Shown here: piece after piece, positions 33,401-42,335 of the stretch
How the letters are laid out: every line of letters begins with the position of its first letter
Position numbering within the stretch: the first letter of the stretch is position 1
Origin: Owenia fusiformis
Taxonomy: Eukaryota; Annelida; Polychaeta; Sabellida; Oweniidae
Reading direction: 5' to 3'
Assembly: GCA_903813345.2 (NCBI GenBank)
Contig: CAIIXF020000008.1
Coordinates: forward strand, 941,341 to 1,001,340
Length of the DNA: 60,000 nt
Translations under genes and position numbers: made by a program
Notes under the pieces: generated by a model
Told to the model about the DNA's origin: nothing
The model's database searches: none
Seen by the model: only the letters and a program-made list of their open reading frames with translations

Positions 33401-35155
33401 GTGGTGCAGAGAAATCGTAGTTTTACCAAAAATAAAAATCATTATAAGCCACCTTAACCTAATCAGACTTTGGCACAAGTCAAATCTTGCAAATTGTGAA
33501 GTCGAATGGCACTGGTGATCCACTCGATTACGCTGGTTACCAAAACGATTCGTTTTGGTAACAAAATGTCGGAACATCCGGAAGGTACGATTTTTCTCGT
33601 TTCCTTATTTTACACGTTGTAGGCAGAATTCCCACGACATTTTTTAACACAAACGTGTATCAGTATCATATGTTTAAGAAAGTGTACATATTTGCGAACA
33701 AATAGTCCAGAAGACAACAGAATCGTCGATTTACTTCCTCACTTAAGTTACATAAACGGTTTGGGTTAAAAGTGCAGATCTTAACTGTTTTTCGAAAAAC
33801 CGTTTATGTAACTTAGGTGAGGAATTAAATCGACGATTCTGTTGTCCTCTGAGCTATTTTTTCGCAAACGTGTACATTTTCTAAAACATATGATACTGAT
33901 GCACGTTGTGAGAAAAAACGTCGTGGGTATTCTGCCTACAACGCGTGAAATAAGGAAAAAAGAAAAATCGTGCCTTCGACGTTCCGACATTTTGTTACCA
34001 AAACGGTTCGTTTTGGTAACCAGCGTAATCGAGTGGATCACCAGTGAATGGGTAAGTGGTTCTCTTGATGACAACATGACAAGATTTGATTTATGTGGCG
34101 CACGCCCGCTCGCCCGCACACCCATCAGCCCAAGGCGACGTTAACACAGGCTGGTATCGAAAGACGATAATATTTACATAATTATTTTTTCAGCATAACT
34201 CTGAATGTGTAAATCCTATCTGGATGTATGGGGTATTTTTAATTTTTTGTCCGCTGTGATGGAGCAGTTCCACAGTTCATATTTGCAACTGCTCTGGCAA
34301 AGCGGACAAAAAATAAGCATTATTTTTTATAAAAATATTAAAAAGACCCAATACATCAATATTTCATTATTACCTTCAGAGCTATGCTGAAAACATATGT
34401 AAATATTATTGTGTCACTATATCATGCCATTAAAAAGTTAAAAAAGAGATGGTACATTTTAGAGTTTGATACTCTGGCGCCGTTTTTAATGGCTTTTACT
34501 CCTAGCGTTACGGGACTTCAAAAAGAAGTGAAGGTTACTCGAAAATGATATATCGATTGTATGGAGTAAGTAATTTTCTTTGATATAATGAAACATATGA
34601 GTTACAAAATAAATTGTGAAGTATTCTTAGTGTTTTTATAAAAAAGAACATGCTCCGTCACAGCGGACAAATCTTTCGATACCAGCCTGTGTTAATATAG
34701 CACTTTTGTAAAGTGCGATAAAAATTGCATGGCACTTTTGATATTTTTAGGCTTCTATTTTTACCTGTTTTGTGGCATCTTGCGCCATGGCAGTAGATAT
34801 CTAATAGGGCCGATATTGCATCACACGTTTCCGAACCACTATTATTCAATTTCTCCTTTAGTACTGAAGGATCTCCCATAAAGGCAACTGGTATCACGAG
34901 ACTAGTTTCACTCATTGATCTCGCACATCTCTCCGGAGAAATTACTCGGATAAGTTTACCATATTTGAGTGCCTCCAAGGCCCTGTGTTTTCCTATTCGT
35001 GGATTGCCCCCTCCTCCACAGCCCAGAATCCCTGCTCCAATACATATACATTCCACATCCAGTTCGTTTAATATCCATTCACCGCTGGCATTTATTTTTG
35101 GAGAATATTCTAATATGTCATCTAAAACTGTTTTTAAACTTTCTCTTGAATCCAT
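24433..35155 (-). CDS. DUF917 / S-methyl-thiohydantoin desulfurase-like protein, six exons
   Basis: Exons, 5' to 3': 34765-35155, 30181-30395, 28573-28712, 27172-27355, 25834-25986, 24433-24675. Every intron is GT-AG, all junction phases agree (1, 0, 2, 0, 0) and the sum is 1326 bp, or 441 aa. Exon 1 holds the Gly-rich family signature GAGILGCGGGGNPRIGKHRA after LNELDVE. Exon 2 holds VEIGGVNSTEPLI..GAEL.IPVVDCDGMGRAFPE. Exon 4 has RAWRLGHAVLKAR; exon 5 has GGFTRG and FQNENN; exon 6 has DLICIVDSKNGEPI and VGPQAFGY. Together these cover both the N- and C-terminal domains of the PF06032/PF20906 family. Known: characterised members act on S-methylated thiohydantoins or sit beside hydantoinase/oxoprolinase genes, and fungal versions may be fused to them. 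No hydantoinase domain is visible here. The ATG at 35155 follows a TATA box by about 80 bp, but the frame is open about 60 bases further upstream. Introns are loaded with MITEs. Confidence 0.9.
25073..25185. repeat. Palindromic repeat
   Basis: Inverted arms TTATGTCACTATCGTGGCA and its reverse complement enclose a ~70-bp centre that also partly pairs (CATATATGCC, CCTCGG). This is a probable MITE core in intron 5 of the DUF917 gene. No target duplication was found. Confidence 0.6.
25433..25570. repeat. Near-perfect palindrome, arms ~63 bp
   Basis: AAATACTGGATGACCATGAG begins the left arm and the right arm ends in its reverse complement. The centre contains CTAGTATTTTTTTCGAG in both directions. 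A third partial copy of the arm lies at 25635-25710, so an older longer element has been rearranged. It is in intron 5 of the DUF917 gene. Confidence 0.7.
26286..27107. mobile_element. Fold-back MITE with CACAGG end, 822 bp (copy 1)
   Basis: Target duplication ATAAA (26281-26285 and 27108-27112). Ends CACAGGCTGGTATCGAAA in inverted orientation. Almost the whole element is one imperfect palindrome, with TTTGTCCGCTGTGACGG motifs both near the ends and at the centre. Related copies are at 34145-34691 and 45166. The 5-bp duplication plus CAC terminus resembles Transib. It lies in intron 4 of the DUF917 gene, its edge 64 bp from the exon 4 boundary. Confidence 0.85.
27988..28190. repeat. Degenerate (TTGG)n satellite
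   Basis: GGTTGGTTGGTTGGTTGCTT and looser TTGGTTGC/TTGATTGG units over about 200 bp in intron 3 of the DUF917 gene. A weak open frame here is repeat-derived. Confidence 0.8.
28730..29034. mobile_element. Fold-back MITE next to exon 3 acceptor
   Basis: Inverted arms of about 130 bp: CTAGACTTCCATCAACGC at the left and its reverse complement at the right, with matching inner segments (AGTTCTGACGTT, TTTAGTCGCGCACTA). No clear target duplication. It ends 17 bases before the exon 3 splice acceptor of the minus-strand DUF917 gene, so it occupies the usual branch-point zone. Confidence 0.75.
29169..29865. mobile_element. Large fold-back element, arms ~310 bp
   Basis: GGAAATTAGCGCAACAGATT at the left pairs with AATCTGTTGCGCTAATTTCC at the right. 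The match continues through TGCAAGAAAAATTAAAAAAG-type sequence to a loop near 29500. Minus-strand open frame 29247-29486 is part of the arm and not a gene. It lies in intron 2 of the DUF917 gene; boundaries are approximate. Confidence 0.75.
30509..32830. mobile_element. 2.3-kb transposon-like insert with inverted ends (nested elements inside)
   Basis: The left end CGTAACTCGTACCCACGTAC and the right end (reverse complement CGTGCCTCGTACCCACGTAC) match. The pairing continues about 90 bp to ACTTTGGAGGGT. Inside are a 120-bp inverted repeat at 30845-30960 (GACCTGAATCGATTGCAAAC) and the palindrome-rich element copy B. No transposase found. It lies in intron 1 of the DUF917 gene. Confidence 0.65.
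31091..31631 (-). repeat. Palindrome-rich element, copy B
   Basis: Reverse-orientation copy of the element at 17995-18510, with the same ends (TTTTATCCCATGG...ATAGGATATTCCTATAAT) and the same GTGATATTCGATGGTTT units, here three in a row at 31200-31265. Related GATATTCGATTG-type sequence also appears near 40690. This shows that it is a dispersed family. Confidence 0.8.
32882..32920. repeat. (AAAC)n microsatellite
   Basis: AACAAACAAACAAACAAACA run of about 10 units. Confidence 0.9.
32941..33271. mobile_element. Short MITE with ATTCGCGAAT ends
   Basis: Inverted ends ATTCGCGAATGCAAATA and the reverse complement at the right, followed by GCGGCTACC/GGTAGCCG, about 331 bp. The ends are self-palindromic. 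No duplication seen. In intron 1 of the DUF917 gene. Confidence 0.65.
33510..34046. mobile_element. Fold-back MITE with CACTGGTG end, 537 bp (copy 1)
   Basis: 5-bp duplication AATGG (33505-33509, 34047-34051). Ends CACTGGTGATCCACTCGATT. The two halves are inverted copies of about 240 bp around a short unpaired centre. A shorter copy is at 41472-41829. Transib-like on end and duplication length. Confidence 0.9.
34145..34691. mobile_element. Fold-back MITE with CACAGG end, 547 bp (copy 2)
   Basis: Same ends as the element at 26286 (CACAGGCTGGTATCGAAAG). Flanked here by TTAA on both sides (34141-34144, 34692-34695), one base shorter than the duplication of copy 1. The left half has a large deletion relative to copy 1. 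It lies 74 bp from the exon 1 boundary of the DUF917 gene. Confidence 0.85.
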
Positions 35156-35235
35156 ATCGTTTAGAATATCTACACGTGTATGTGATGGCTGCAGGATTAA
35201 TGTATCAGTTTGGTTAACTTATAAATGTGTGTTTG

Positions 35236-35243
35236 TATTTATA
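35236..35243 (-). promoter_or_regulatory. Candidate TATA box of the DUF917 gene
   Basis: On the minus strand TATAAATA lies about 80 bp upstream of the ATG at 35155. This would place the transcription start near 35210 with a ~55-base leader. It supports 35155 as the true start rather than an internal Met. Confidence 0.45.
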
Positions 35244-35830
35244 ACATTACACACGCTGCAAACAGCGTGTCCTTAGAACAACTGTTACATTTGCATTTGG
35301 TCGCGGCCTATTGCGCAATTCATATAAGTTCATTGCGGGACAATGATATGTACCCGGATATTTAGATTCAAATACTATATCACTTTGACAGAATTTTGAA
35401 TATGTATAGACAAAGCCCCCGGTAGAAGAGAGCAGAAGTTTGATATTCGTGGGACCTTTTTAAATAATTTTTTGACAGGAAGGTAAGATGTATTGCTGTT
35501 AGCGAAGTTTACATACACAATATTTTGTATGTTAGGAATGCTTTAAATATCCGGTGAAAATTTTCATGAAAATGATTGTGAATTGAAAAAGTTATCAGGA
35601 AAATAGGTTGATGACTTGTTCTGTCCCGGCTACTAACTAATTGATGTCCACCCATTATAAATAAAATTTGACCCGTTTATATAGAGAGGTAAACTAAGGT
35701 GGTGACATTCAATGAAAAAGAGTAATAATTGACAAATTGTATTTAAATTTGGTAATAATATTGTTGCACAATGTGCTAATTATTGCTATTTCTGGGTATT
35801 TCACAAAAAAGTGGTTTAAATCTACCTATA

Positions 35831-36466
35831 CAGGGTGGCCAAAAACAATACCCAAGTTTAAAGATGAATGATTCATATGATATATCTTAAACCATGCCAT
35901 GTATTATATATCATTTTAAAAATAAATCATTTACTAACAAAATTACACCATCTGATCGAAAAACTTTTGTTTTCTTGTGACGTTACATGTAGAGGCTATG
36001 ACATTAGGGGTGTCATGAGCTTCCAAAATTCAGAAAATAAAAATTCCAGAATATCCCTTCATATTGCAGTCACAGCTGGACTCAATATGCTTGACTGAAT
36101 CATTTTGAATCTATTCAAGAATAATACAAAATTGATATTTAAATAAAACGATTTAAGTATTATTGGTGAATTTTGCACTTGTATAAATGTATGTAAAGAT
36201 ATATCTTTGAAAATGCCAAAGTTCAAATTTCCCTCCATTTTCCTCTATTTGGAAATCCGCGGTGAATAATATTTTAGTCGCTCATGACACCCCTGGTGTC
36301 AATTTTAGCCTCTAACTCCACACGGAAACATCGGATTTTCAATCGGATGGTGCCATATTGTTAGGAAATGATTTATCTTTAAAAGGATATATAGTGCATG
36401 GCATGATTTAGCATATGTCATATGATGTTCATCTTTTACATGGGTATTGTTTTTTGGCCCACTCTG
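35831..36466. mobile_element. Mariner-type MITE, ~636 bp
   Basis: Left end after TA: CAGGGTGGCCAAAAACAATA; right end as reverse complement CAGAGTGGGCCAAAAAACAATA. The second flank reads GA instead of TA. Inverted repeats extend over 100 bp (AAATGATTTATCTTTAAAA). No transposase. Confidence 0.75.
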
Positions 36467-36939
36467 GACACATTTTTTCTCAAATGCCTTGAAGTCCCGA
36501 ATATGTAGTGGAAATGTATTTTATAATAGCAATGTTAAATCATAAATTAAGTTATTTGACTCAGTAGTCAAACCGATTGCATAAAAGCTTCCGATGTTTT
36601 GGCAGCTTCTCTCTTTAGAACACAGATAGTTATAGTTTTAATATTCTTAATCGCACATAATAATAGTTTGAATTACATAACAGCCAGCAGAACAAATATA
36701 TTTCACATTTTATATTATGAAATTGATATGATTTATAAGGATCCATTAGTTCTACGTTTATTGTTGATGAGACTTCAATACAGATAGAAATCAATACACA
36801 TTATTAATTTTTTTAAGTAACTTTGCCTAATATAAATATCAGTTTATTAAAATAACGCCATTTTGTTGAATAGCACATTATTTCATCATCATGCACCACA
36901 CAACTCATAGATATGATACCTGGCATGGGCAGCAGGACA

Positions 36940-37255
36940 ACTCATCCCTAAGACAACTCATACCTTAGACATCTCATCCCAAGACAACTCGTCCCTAAGA
37001 CAACTCATCCCTAAGACATCTTGTCTTAGGGATGAATTGTCTTGGGATGAGATGTCATGGGGATGAGCTGTCTTGGAATGAGTTTTCTTCGGGATGGGTT
37101 GTCTTGGGATAAGCTGTCTTAGGGACGAGTTGTCTTGGGATGAGATGTCTTGGGATGAGTTGTCTTGGAATGAGTTGTTTTGGGATTAGATGTCTTAGGG
37201 ATGAGTTGTCTCGGATTGAGTTGTCGATGAAATAAGTCTTGCGATGAATTATTTA
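36940..37255. repeat. Strand-switching minisatellite
   Basis: Short 10-15-bp units: left of about 37020 they read AAGACAACTCATCCC, right of it they read GGGATGAGTTGTCTT, the exact complement. The array therefore folds back on itself. Some 6 units lie on the left and about 15 on the right. Confidence 0.85.
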
Positions 37256-37428
37256 GGAATGAGGTATCCACTGTCTAGAAACCCTGACATTTTGGTAGCC
37301 AGACATGAGGCAGACACCCCGCCAACAATTTTGAGACACATACAATACAGACTTTTTTACTGAAATTGTAGATTTTAGATCGACGCCCCTAATTAATACG
37401 AATATAATCCAGTCATGTATGGGTCAAA

Positions 37429-38492
37429 TCAAGCTATGATAATTTTTGACCACATCTTTGAATGACTGTCCGCTTTGGAGTAGTCAGAATGGCCGAAATA
37501 ACCCCACAATGTACAACTACTTGGTGCCTTGTTACCATCATATTCTTGCAGCAAGGTCACGTTGACAGAAAAGTACTGACAGCAAACATCCAGGATACAG
37601 GCTAATGCACAAGCCGGTACGGAGCTCACAGATGTCTGGTAGCCTTGATTGAAGGCTATGGATGAGCCAAAGTTTACTTTGGACCTCCGCTGCCCAGTGT
37701 ATTCATATACATCTGATTCTATCATCTCTGTATTCATGGTCGCTAAATTAAAAAAACGAGAATATTAAAAGAATCTAGCAAGGCTTTGATATAATAATAG
37801 AAAGAATATAATTATGGATATCAAGAAACAATGGAAATCCTGTAATGTAAATCATACAGTTTTCAACTCAAAATATACTGTACAATCAAACAAACCAAAT
37901 GCTCAATGGACAAGCCTTTTTTATATTTCAAGCGAGAATACATACCAAGGTCACTACAAAGGTAGTAGTCCAAGATGATCTCCTGAATATACATTGGATT
38001 CCAATTGGAAAGCATCTCAATTCTTGACACATGTTTAGGACATGAAATGCTTGCGTTTGCTGTTGCGTGTTCCATCTCCCTTGGTTTACTACAAATATAA
38101 AGCTCAATCAATATCTCAAAATGAACAGCACACGTATTTTTAGCGAATTGCAATTATAAAGAAAGTCCTAATTATAAAGAAAAAGGGTGAACACAAAATA
38201 ATTATCACCATTCGATAATGTTTGTTCCATCCGATTTGAAACGGCATACTTTCTAAATATATGTGAATTAATACTTACAATCTATAGTATACATTTTGGA
38301 CTGATCCACCAGGCGCATCCCAGTCCCAAAAGCGAAATTTACATTCAGAAAGAGCATTGGTAGCAGCTTTGGTGTTAATATATACGTGGTAGACACACAT
38401 ATCTGAAGGTAGGCTAGTTATGTATTGAGAATACGAAGTTATGTACTTGTTGACAAATGTCGGCTTGGAAATACTCATTGTCCATCTTAAAC
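37429..38492 (-). CDS. Unrecognised secreted protein with cysteine-rich, PAN-like C-terminus (three 3' exons)
   Basis: Exons: 38279-38492, 37946-38088, 37429-37742 (stop). All junctions are GT-AG with matching phases (2 then 1). The first exon starts in phase 1 after a pyrimidine-rich acceptor (TTTCTTGTTATTTAG), so at least one 5' exon with the signal peptide is missing. Features: C-terminal segment SSVPACALACILDVCCQYF...CTLWGYFGHSDY..SHSKMW with Cys spacing like a PAN/apple domain; upstream ECKFRFWDWDAP and a segment with Cys at SISCPKH and YYLCSD. Total visible length 222 aa. No transmembrane segment seen. The family is not recognised; PAN-like is an inference from Cys spacing only. No exon was found in 38493-39790. 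Confidence 0.6.
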
Positions 38493-39790
38493 CTAAATAA
38501 CAAGAAACAAACATGTTATTGTTTTACTTACTTACTGTTGACTTTTCAAATAGAAATGAAAAAGTGCTTGGCAAAAACAGTACCTACCTACTGTACATGG
38601 ACAGAAAAGAATCATCATATAAACTCCATACGTCATCGTCATACAATTGGTCATTTTTCATCAGTCTTCAGGTCCCTTTGCTAGGTTATATTTTATTCGA
38701 CTCGAAGGTGACTATCATACAGATGTTTTACGCCTTACTAATGGCCATTGAATGTCAAGTTATTATACGTTGTTCTTTCACAACCAGTTCCATTTGTAAG
38801 CAGTGTTCGACTCCATTTGATTATTACTCCATTAGATAAGCAAATAGATAAAGTGGAAAAAACATAACGTTGTCGTATTTATTTAGGATCACTATGAACA
38901 ATTTTACTTGGTAATATTACACATCTTTGCCTGGGTATACCCATTTGCCCTTCAATGCAAATGTTTCATCCATTTTTGTCCTGTGTTCTCGACATTAAAG
39001 AGAGAATCAGATCTAGCGAGCAGCAATTTTAGAATATTTTTGGGTCGTGTCATTCCTTGTCATGTCTATTTCCCCAAATATCCCCAAAGTGCACATTTTA
39101 TTTCAGGAAAACCAAAGAATTTTACAATAATGTATTATTTTTCTATAAGAATGGTTACCATTCTTATTATTTGAGAGAATCTAAACATTTTCACCCTTTT
39201 TGCACTTTGAATCATTAATAACTTCACCAATTTATAACATATTGTGAATCTTTTGGGAGATATTGTATTTGATATTGTAAGGAATAGATTGGTAGGTCAA
39301 TTATACATGTTGCTTGTTATTTTGTCACCCCCTATAGATCAGATTCCACCTTCAATTTGAAAAAAAAATATATACAGCAGATCGAAGTTTTCAAAACAGA
39401 AAAAATAGTTTAAATAGTAAGTCTTTAAAAGGAAAGGTCCATATTGTGGATATGTCACATAACAGACAGCTTTTAATTGGCCACCTAGTTATTTATCAAA
39501 TTCCCAAAACTTAATCTTGTTTCATTTATCTTAATGACAGTTCCTTTCCAATGCATCCAAAAGCTCATTAGGGCAGGGCTCTTTGGACAGAACAATGCCC
39601 TGTGCTAAGGGTGTGCCACCCTTACCCTGTGCTAAGTTGTCGACGATGCAGGTCGATGGATTTAATTGTAATTGCTTTTAAAGCAAGGCTAATCCAGTGT
39701 AAAAGGTAATGACATAGATACACATCGGGTATGATTGAAGAACTCACAACAAAGTATTATTTTACTGATCTGTACCCACCCATTACAGAC
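38493..39790. other. Gene-free stretch (probable intron or upstream region)
   Basis: Probably intron of the PAN-like gene. Plus-strand open frames at 38457-39174 have no ATG-supported product, domain or repeat. Nothing else is supported. Confidence 0.45.
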
Positions 39791-40440
39791 TGTGCTATAT
39801 GAAAACAAGCGGTGCAGATACCATGTGCACAAGGTGCGGATATGATATCAATACATGATATCCACAGTCCACACCACTTGTTTTCGTATCACTGCTACCC
39901 ACCTAATTACACAGACGTATCGTCGGTGTATCATGGCGGAACTTCCTCCGGGACTAGGTTTCGGTAAGATTTTTTTATTTCCCGATTTACACCTACTTAT
40001 AAGTCATGTTGTGGATAATAATTTGGCTCGAAGTTAAGGAAGATAGTCTAGTTTGAGAATGTGTCGATGGTTTTGGGTTTTATATGTTAACAAAGACACA
40101 ATTCACGTATTTAGTCCCTCGCTTTTCTTACACTGACGATCGGCATTAATATTGCCAATATTACACTGATATTGGTCGTTCGTCAGTGTGAGAAAAGTGA
40201 GGGACTAAATACGTGAATTGTGTCTTTGTTAACATATAAAACCTAAAACCATCGACACATTCTCAAAATAGACTATCTTCCTTAACTTCGAGCCAAATTA
40301 TTATCCACAACGTGACTTATAAGAAGGTGTAAATCGGGAAATAAAAAAATCTTACCGAAACCTAGTCCCGGAGGAAGTTCCGCCATGATACACCGACGAT
40401 ACGTCTGTGTAATTAGGTGGGTAGCAGTGCGTATAGCACA
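39791..40440. mobile_element. Fold-back element carrying an exon-like start in both arms
   Basis: Ends TGTGCTATA...TATAGCACA. Two ~275-bp arms match almost perfectly (39890-40130, 40160-40430) around a short centre near 40145. The left arm has an extra ~90-bp hairpin at 39800-39889 (GAAAACAAGCGGTG / CACCACTTGTTTTC). Each arm contains ATGGCGGAACTTCCTCCGGG followed by a GTAAGA donor-like site. No target duplication was found. Confidence 0.8.
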
Positions 40441-41471
40441 GGCTGCATAGGGTGGTAGCTTACCTTACTCTGTGTGACTAATTACAGTAACTTTGATCCT
40501 AAGTTGAAATACTCCATTCTGATTGGTAAATTAAAAGTGAACAATATGCACCATTGACAAGTACTTGTTACCGCTACTGAAAAAAATTTAAAAATCTAAA
40601 TTTCAAAAAATGTATTTGGAAAAAATGAAAAATATTAGGCCTATTTGAAACAAATTATTTTGCAGAATTGATTGAATAAAATTTAAAATGAGAAAACAAT
40701 CGAATATCACTTTTGAAAGAAGTTTTTAAAACAAATATTCTTCGGACTAACAAAGATATTGTAAATTGCTCTATTCAGTCAACTGGCAAAATTGTAAACC
40801 TCAACTTTAAAACCTGAACCTGTAAGCCTCACTATTCATACATATGTCTTCTGTTTAGAAAACTTCAATATTTGTTGTATATTTCTTAGTTTTCCAAGGA
40901 AATTTACAAATATTATGTTGTGGTTTTGTCTTTACATCGTAATTTCAATCACCGCCATCACTAATTTTCAAATACGATACCTTGAAATATCAGAACGTCG
41001 TGCTATTTGCATACTTGTAGAACTTAATGTGACTGTCATTCACCATTTATTAAGCAGTAAAAAATGTGCTACATGGGTGCCAAACATGTTTCTAATTTCC
41101 TGTTCGAGTCTCGCATCATGCAATGTGATTTTAAGCGTTCTGTCTGCATAGGATGTTTAACATATCCTCAAAATATAAATTAAGATCATAATATTATGAA
41201 AATTGAAAGGTGTATCTTACAAAAACATTCAAAGCAGGAATATTATTCAGTTTTAATAAAAAGTCATAAAACTTGTGTACCTGTGTCTGTCCTAATATCT
41301 ACTATTAAATATAAAGCCTATTATGTTATGTATTGATATTAAGGTAAATGATTACATGATAACTATCCCACTTATTAACAGTTATTACTCTTCCAATGCT
41401 CAGATCACAGAATATGCCTCATAATATCAGAGGATGTTTCAGGTGAAACAGAAAGATGTTATGAGTATCAG
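40441..41471. other. Gene-free stretch
   Basis: A+T-rich sequence with no recognised gene. A short GATATTCGATTGTT-type fragment near 40690 recalls the palindrome-rich family. Confidence 0.5.
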
Positions 41472-41829
41472 CACTGGTGATCCACTCGATTACACTGGTT
41501 ACCGAAACGAACCTCGAAGGTACGATTTTTTCCTTATTCCACGCGTTGTGCCAAATTTCTGACATTTTTATAACAAACATGTGTCAGTATAATATGTTTA
41601 AGAAAATGTACATGTTTGCGAACAAATAGTTCAGAAGACCACAGGAATCGTCGATTTAATACCTCACTTAACTTACGTTACTGACACACGTTTGTGATAA
41701 AAATGTTGTGAGAATTCTGCCCACAAAGCGTGAAAAGGAAAAAAGAAAAATCGTACCTTCGAGGTTCCGACATTTTGTTACCGAAACGGTTCGTTTCGGT
41801 AGCCAGCGTAATCGAGTGGATCACAAGTG
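41472..41829. mobile_element. MITE with CACTGGTG end, 358 bp (copy 2)
   Basis: 5-bp duplication ATCAG (41467-41471, 41830-41834). Ends CACTGGTGATCCACTCGATT (left) and CACTTGTGATCCACTCG as right reverse complement. Shorter, internally deleted relative of 33510-34046. Confidence 0.9.
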
Positions 41830-42335
41830 ATCAGAATGGTTGTATCATACTATTTATCTACTTTAAATTGACTCGGGTAAAACGTCATTGATTCATGTGA
41901 TTTGCATTTGCATATTTTATATAAACCCTTGTGCTTTTAGCTAAACAATCGTAACACAAACATTGTTAATATCAAAAGAAAAAAGAAATTATTCAATGGC
42001 TTTAATGGCTTGCTCATTATATTACTTCTTGCTGAATCTTATCATTTGAAAAAAAAACTAAATTTGAATAAGGAAAGAAAATGGAAATAATGAGAAATGC
42101 AGGTATTATATTACATTCAGCATTTTCTACATTATACCAATTGAATCTTACTCTATGTTGATTTAAAGTTATTAGTTCTACTAAGATCAAATCTATTTAT
42201 TGTATCTCTATTATAGATTAAACTGTTTTCAATTTACTTTACGATATACATTAAAATGCCTAAAAAATGTAAAATATTTAGGCTTCAAAGGTAAATTAAG
42301 AAAAATGCCGATTACCACGACACAATTGATTTCAT

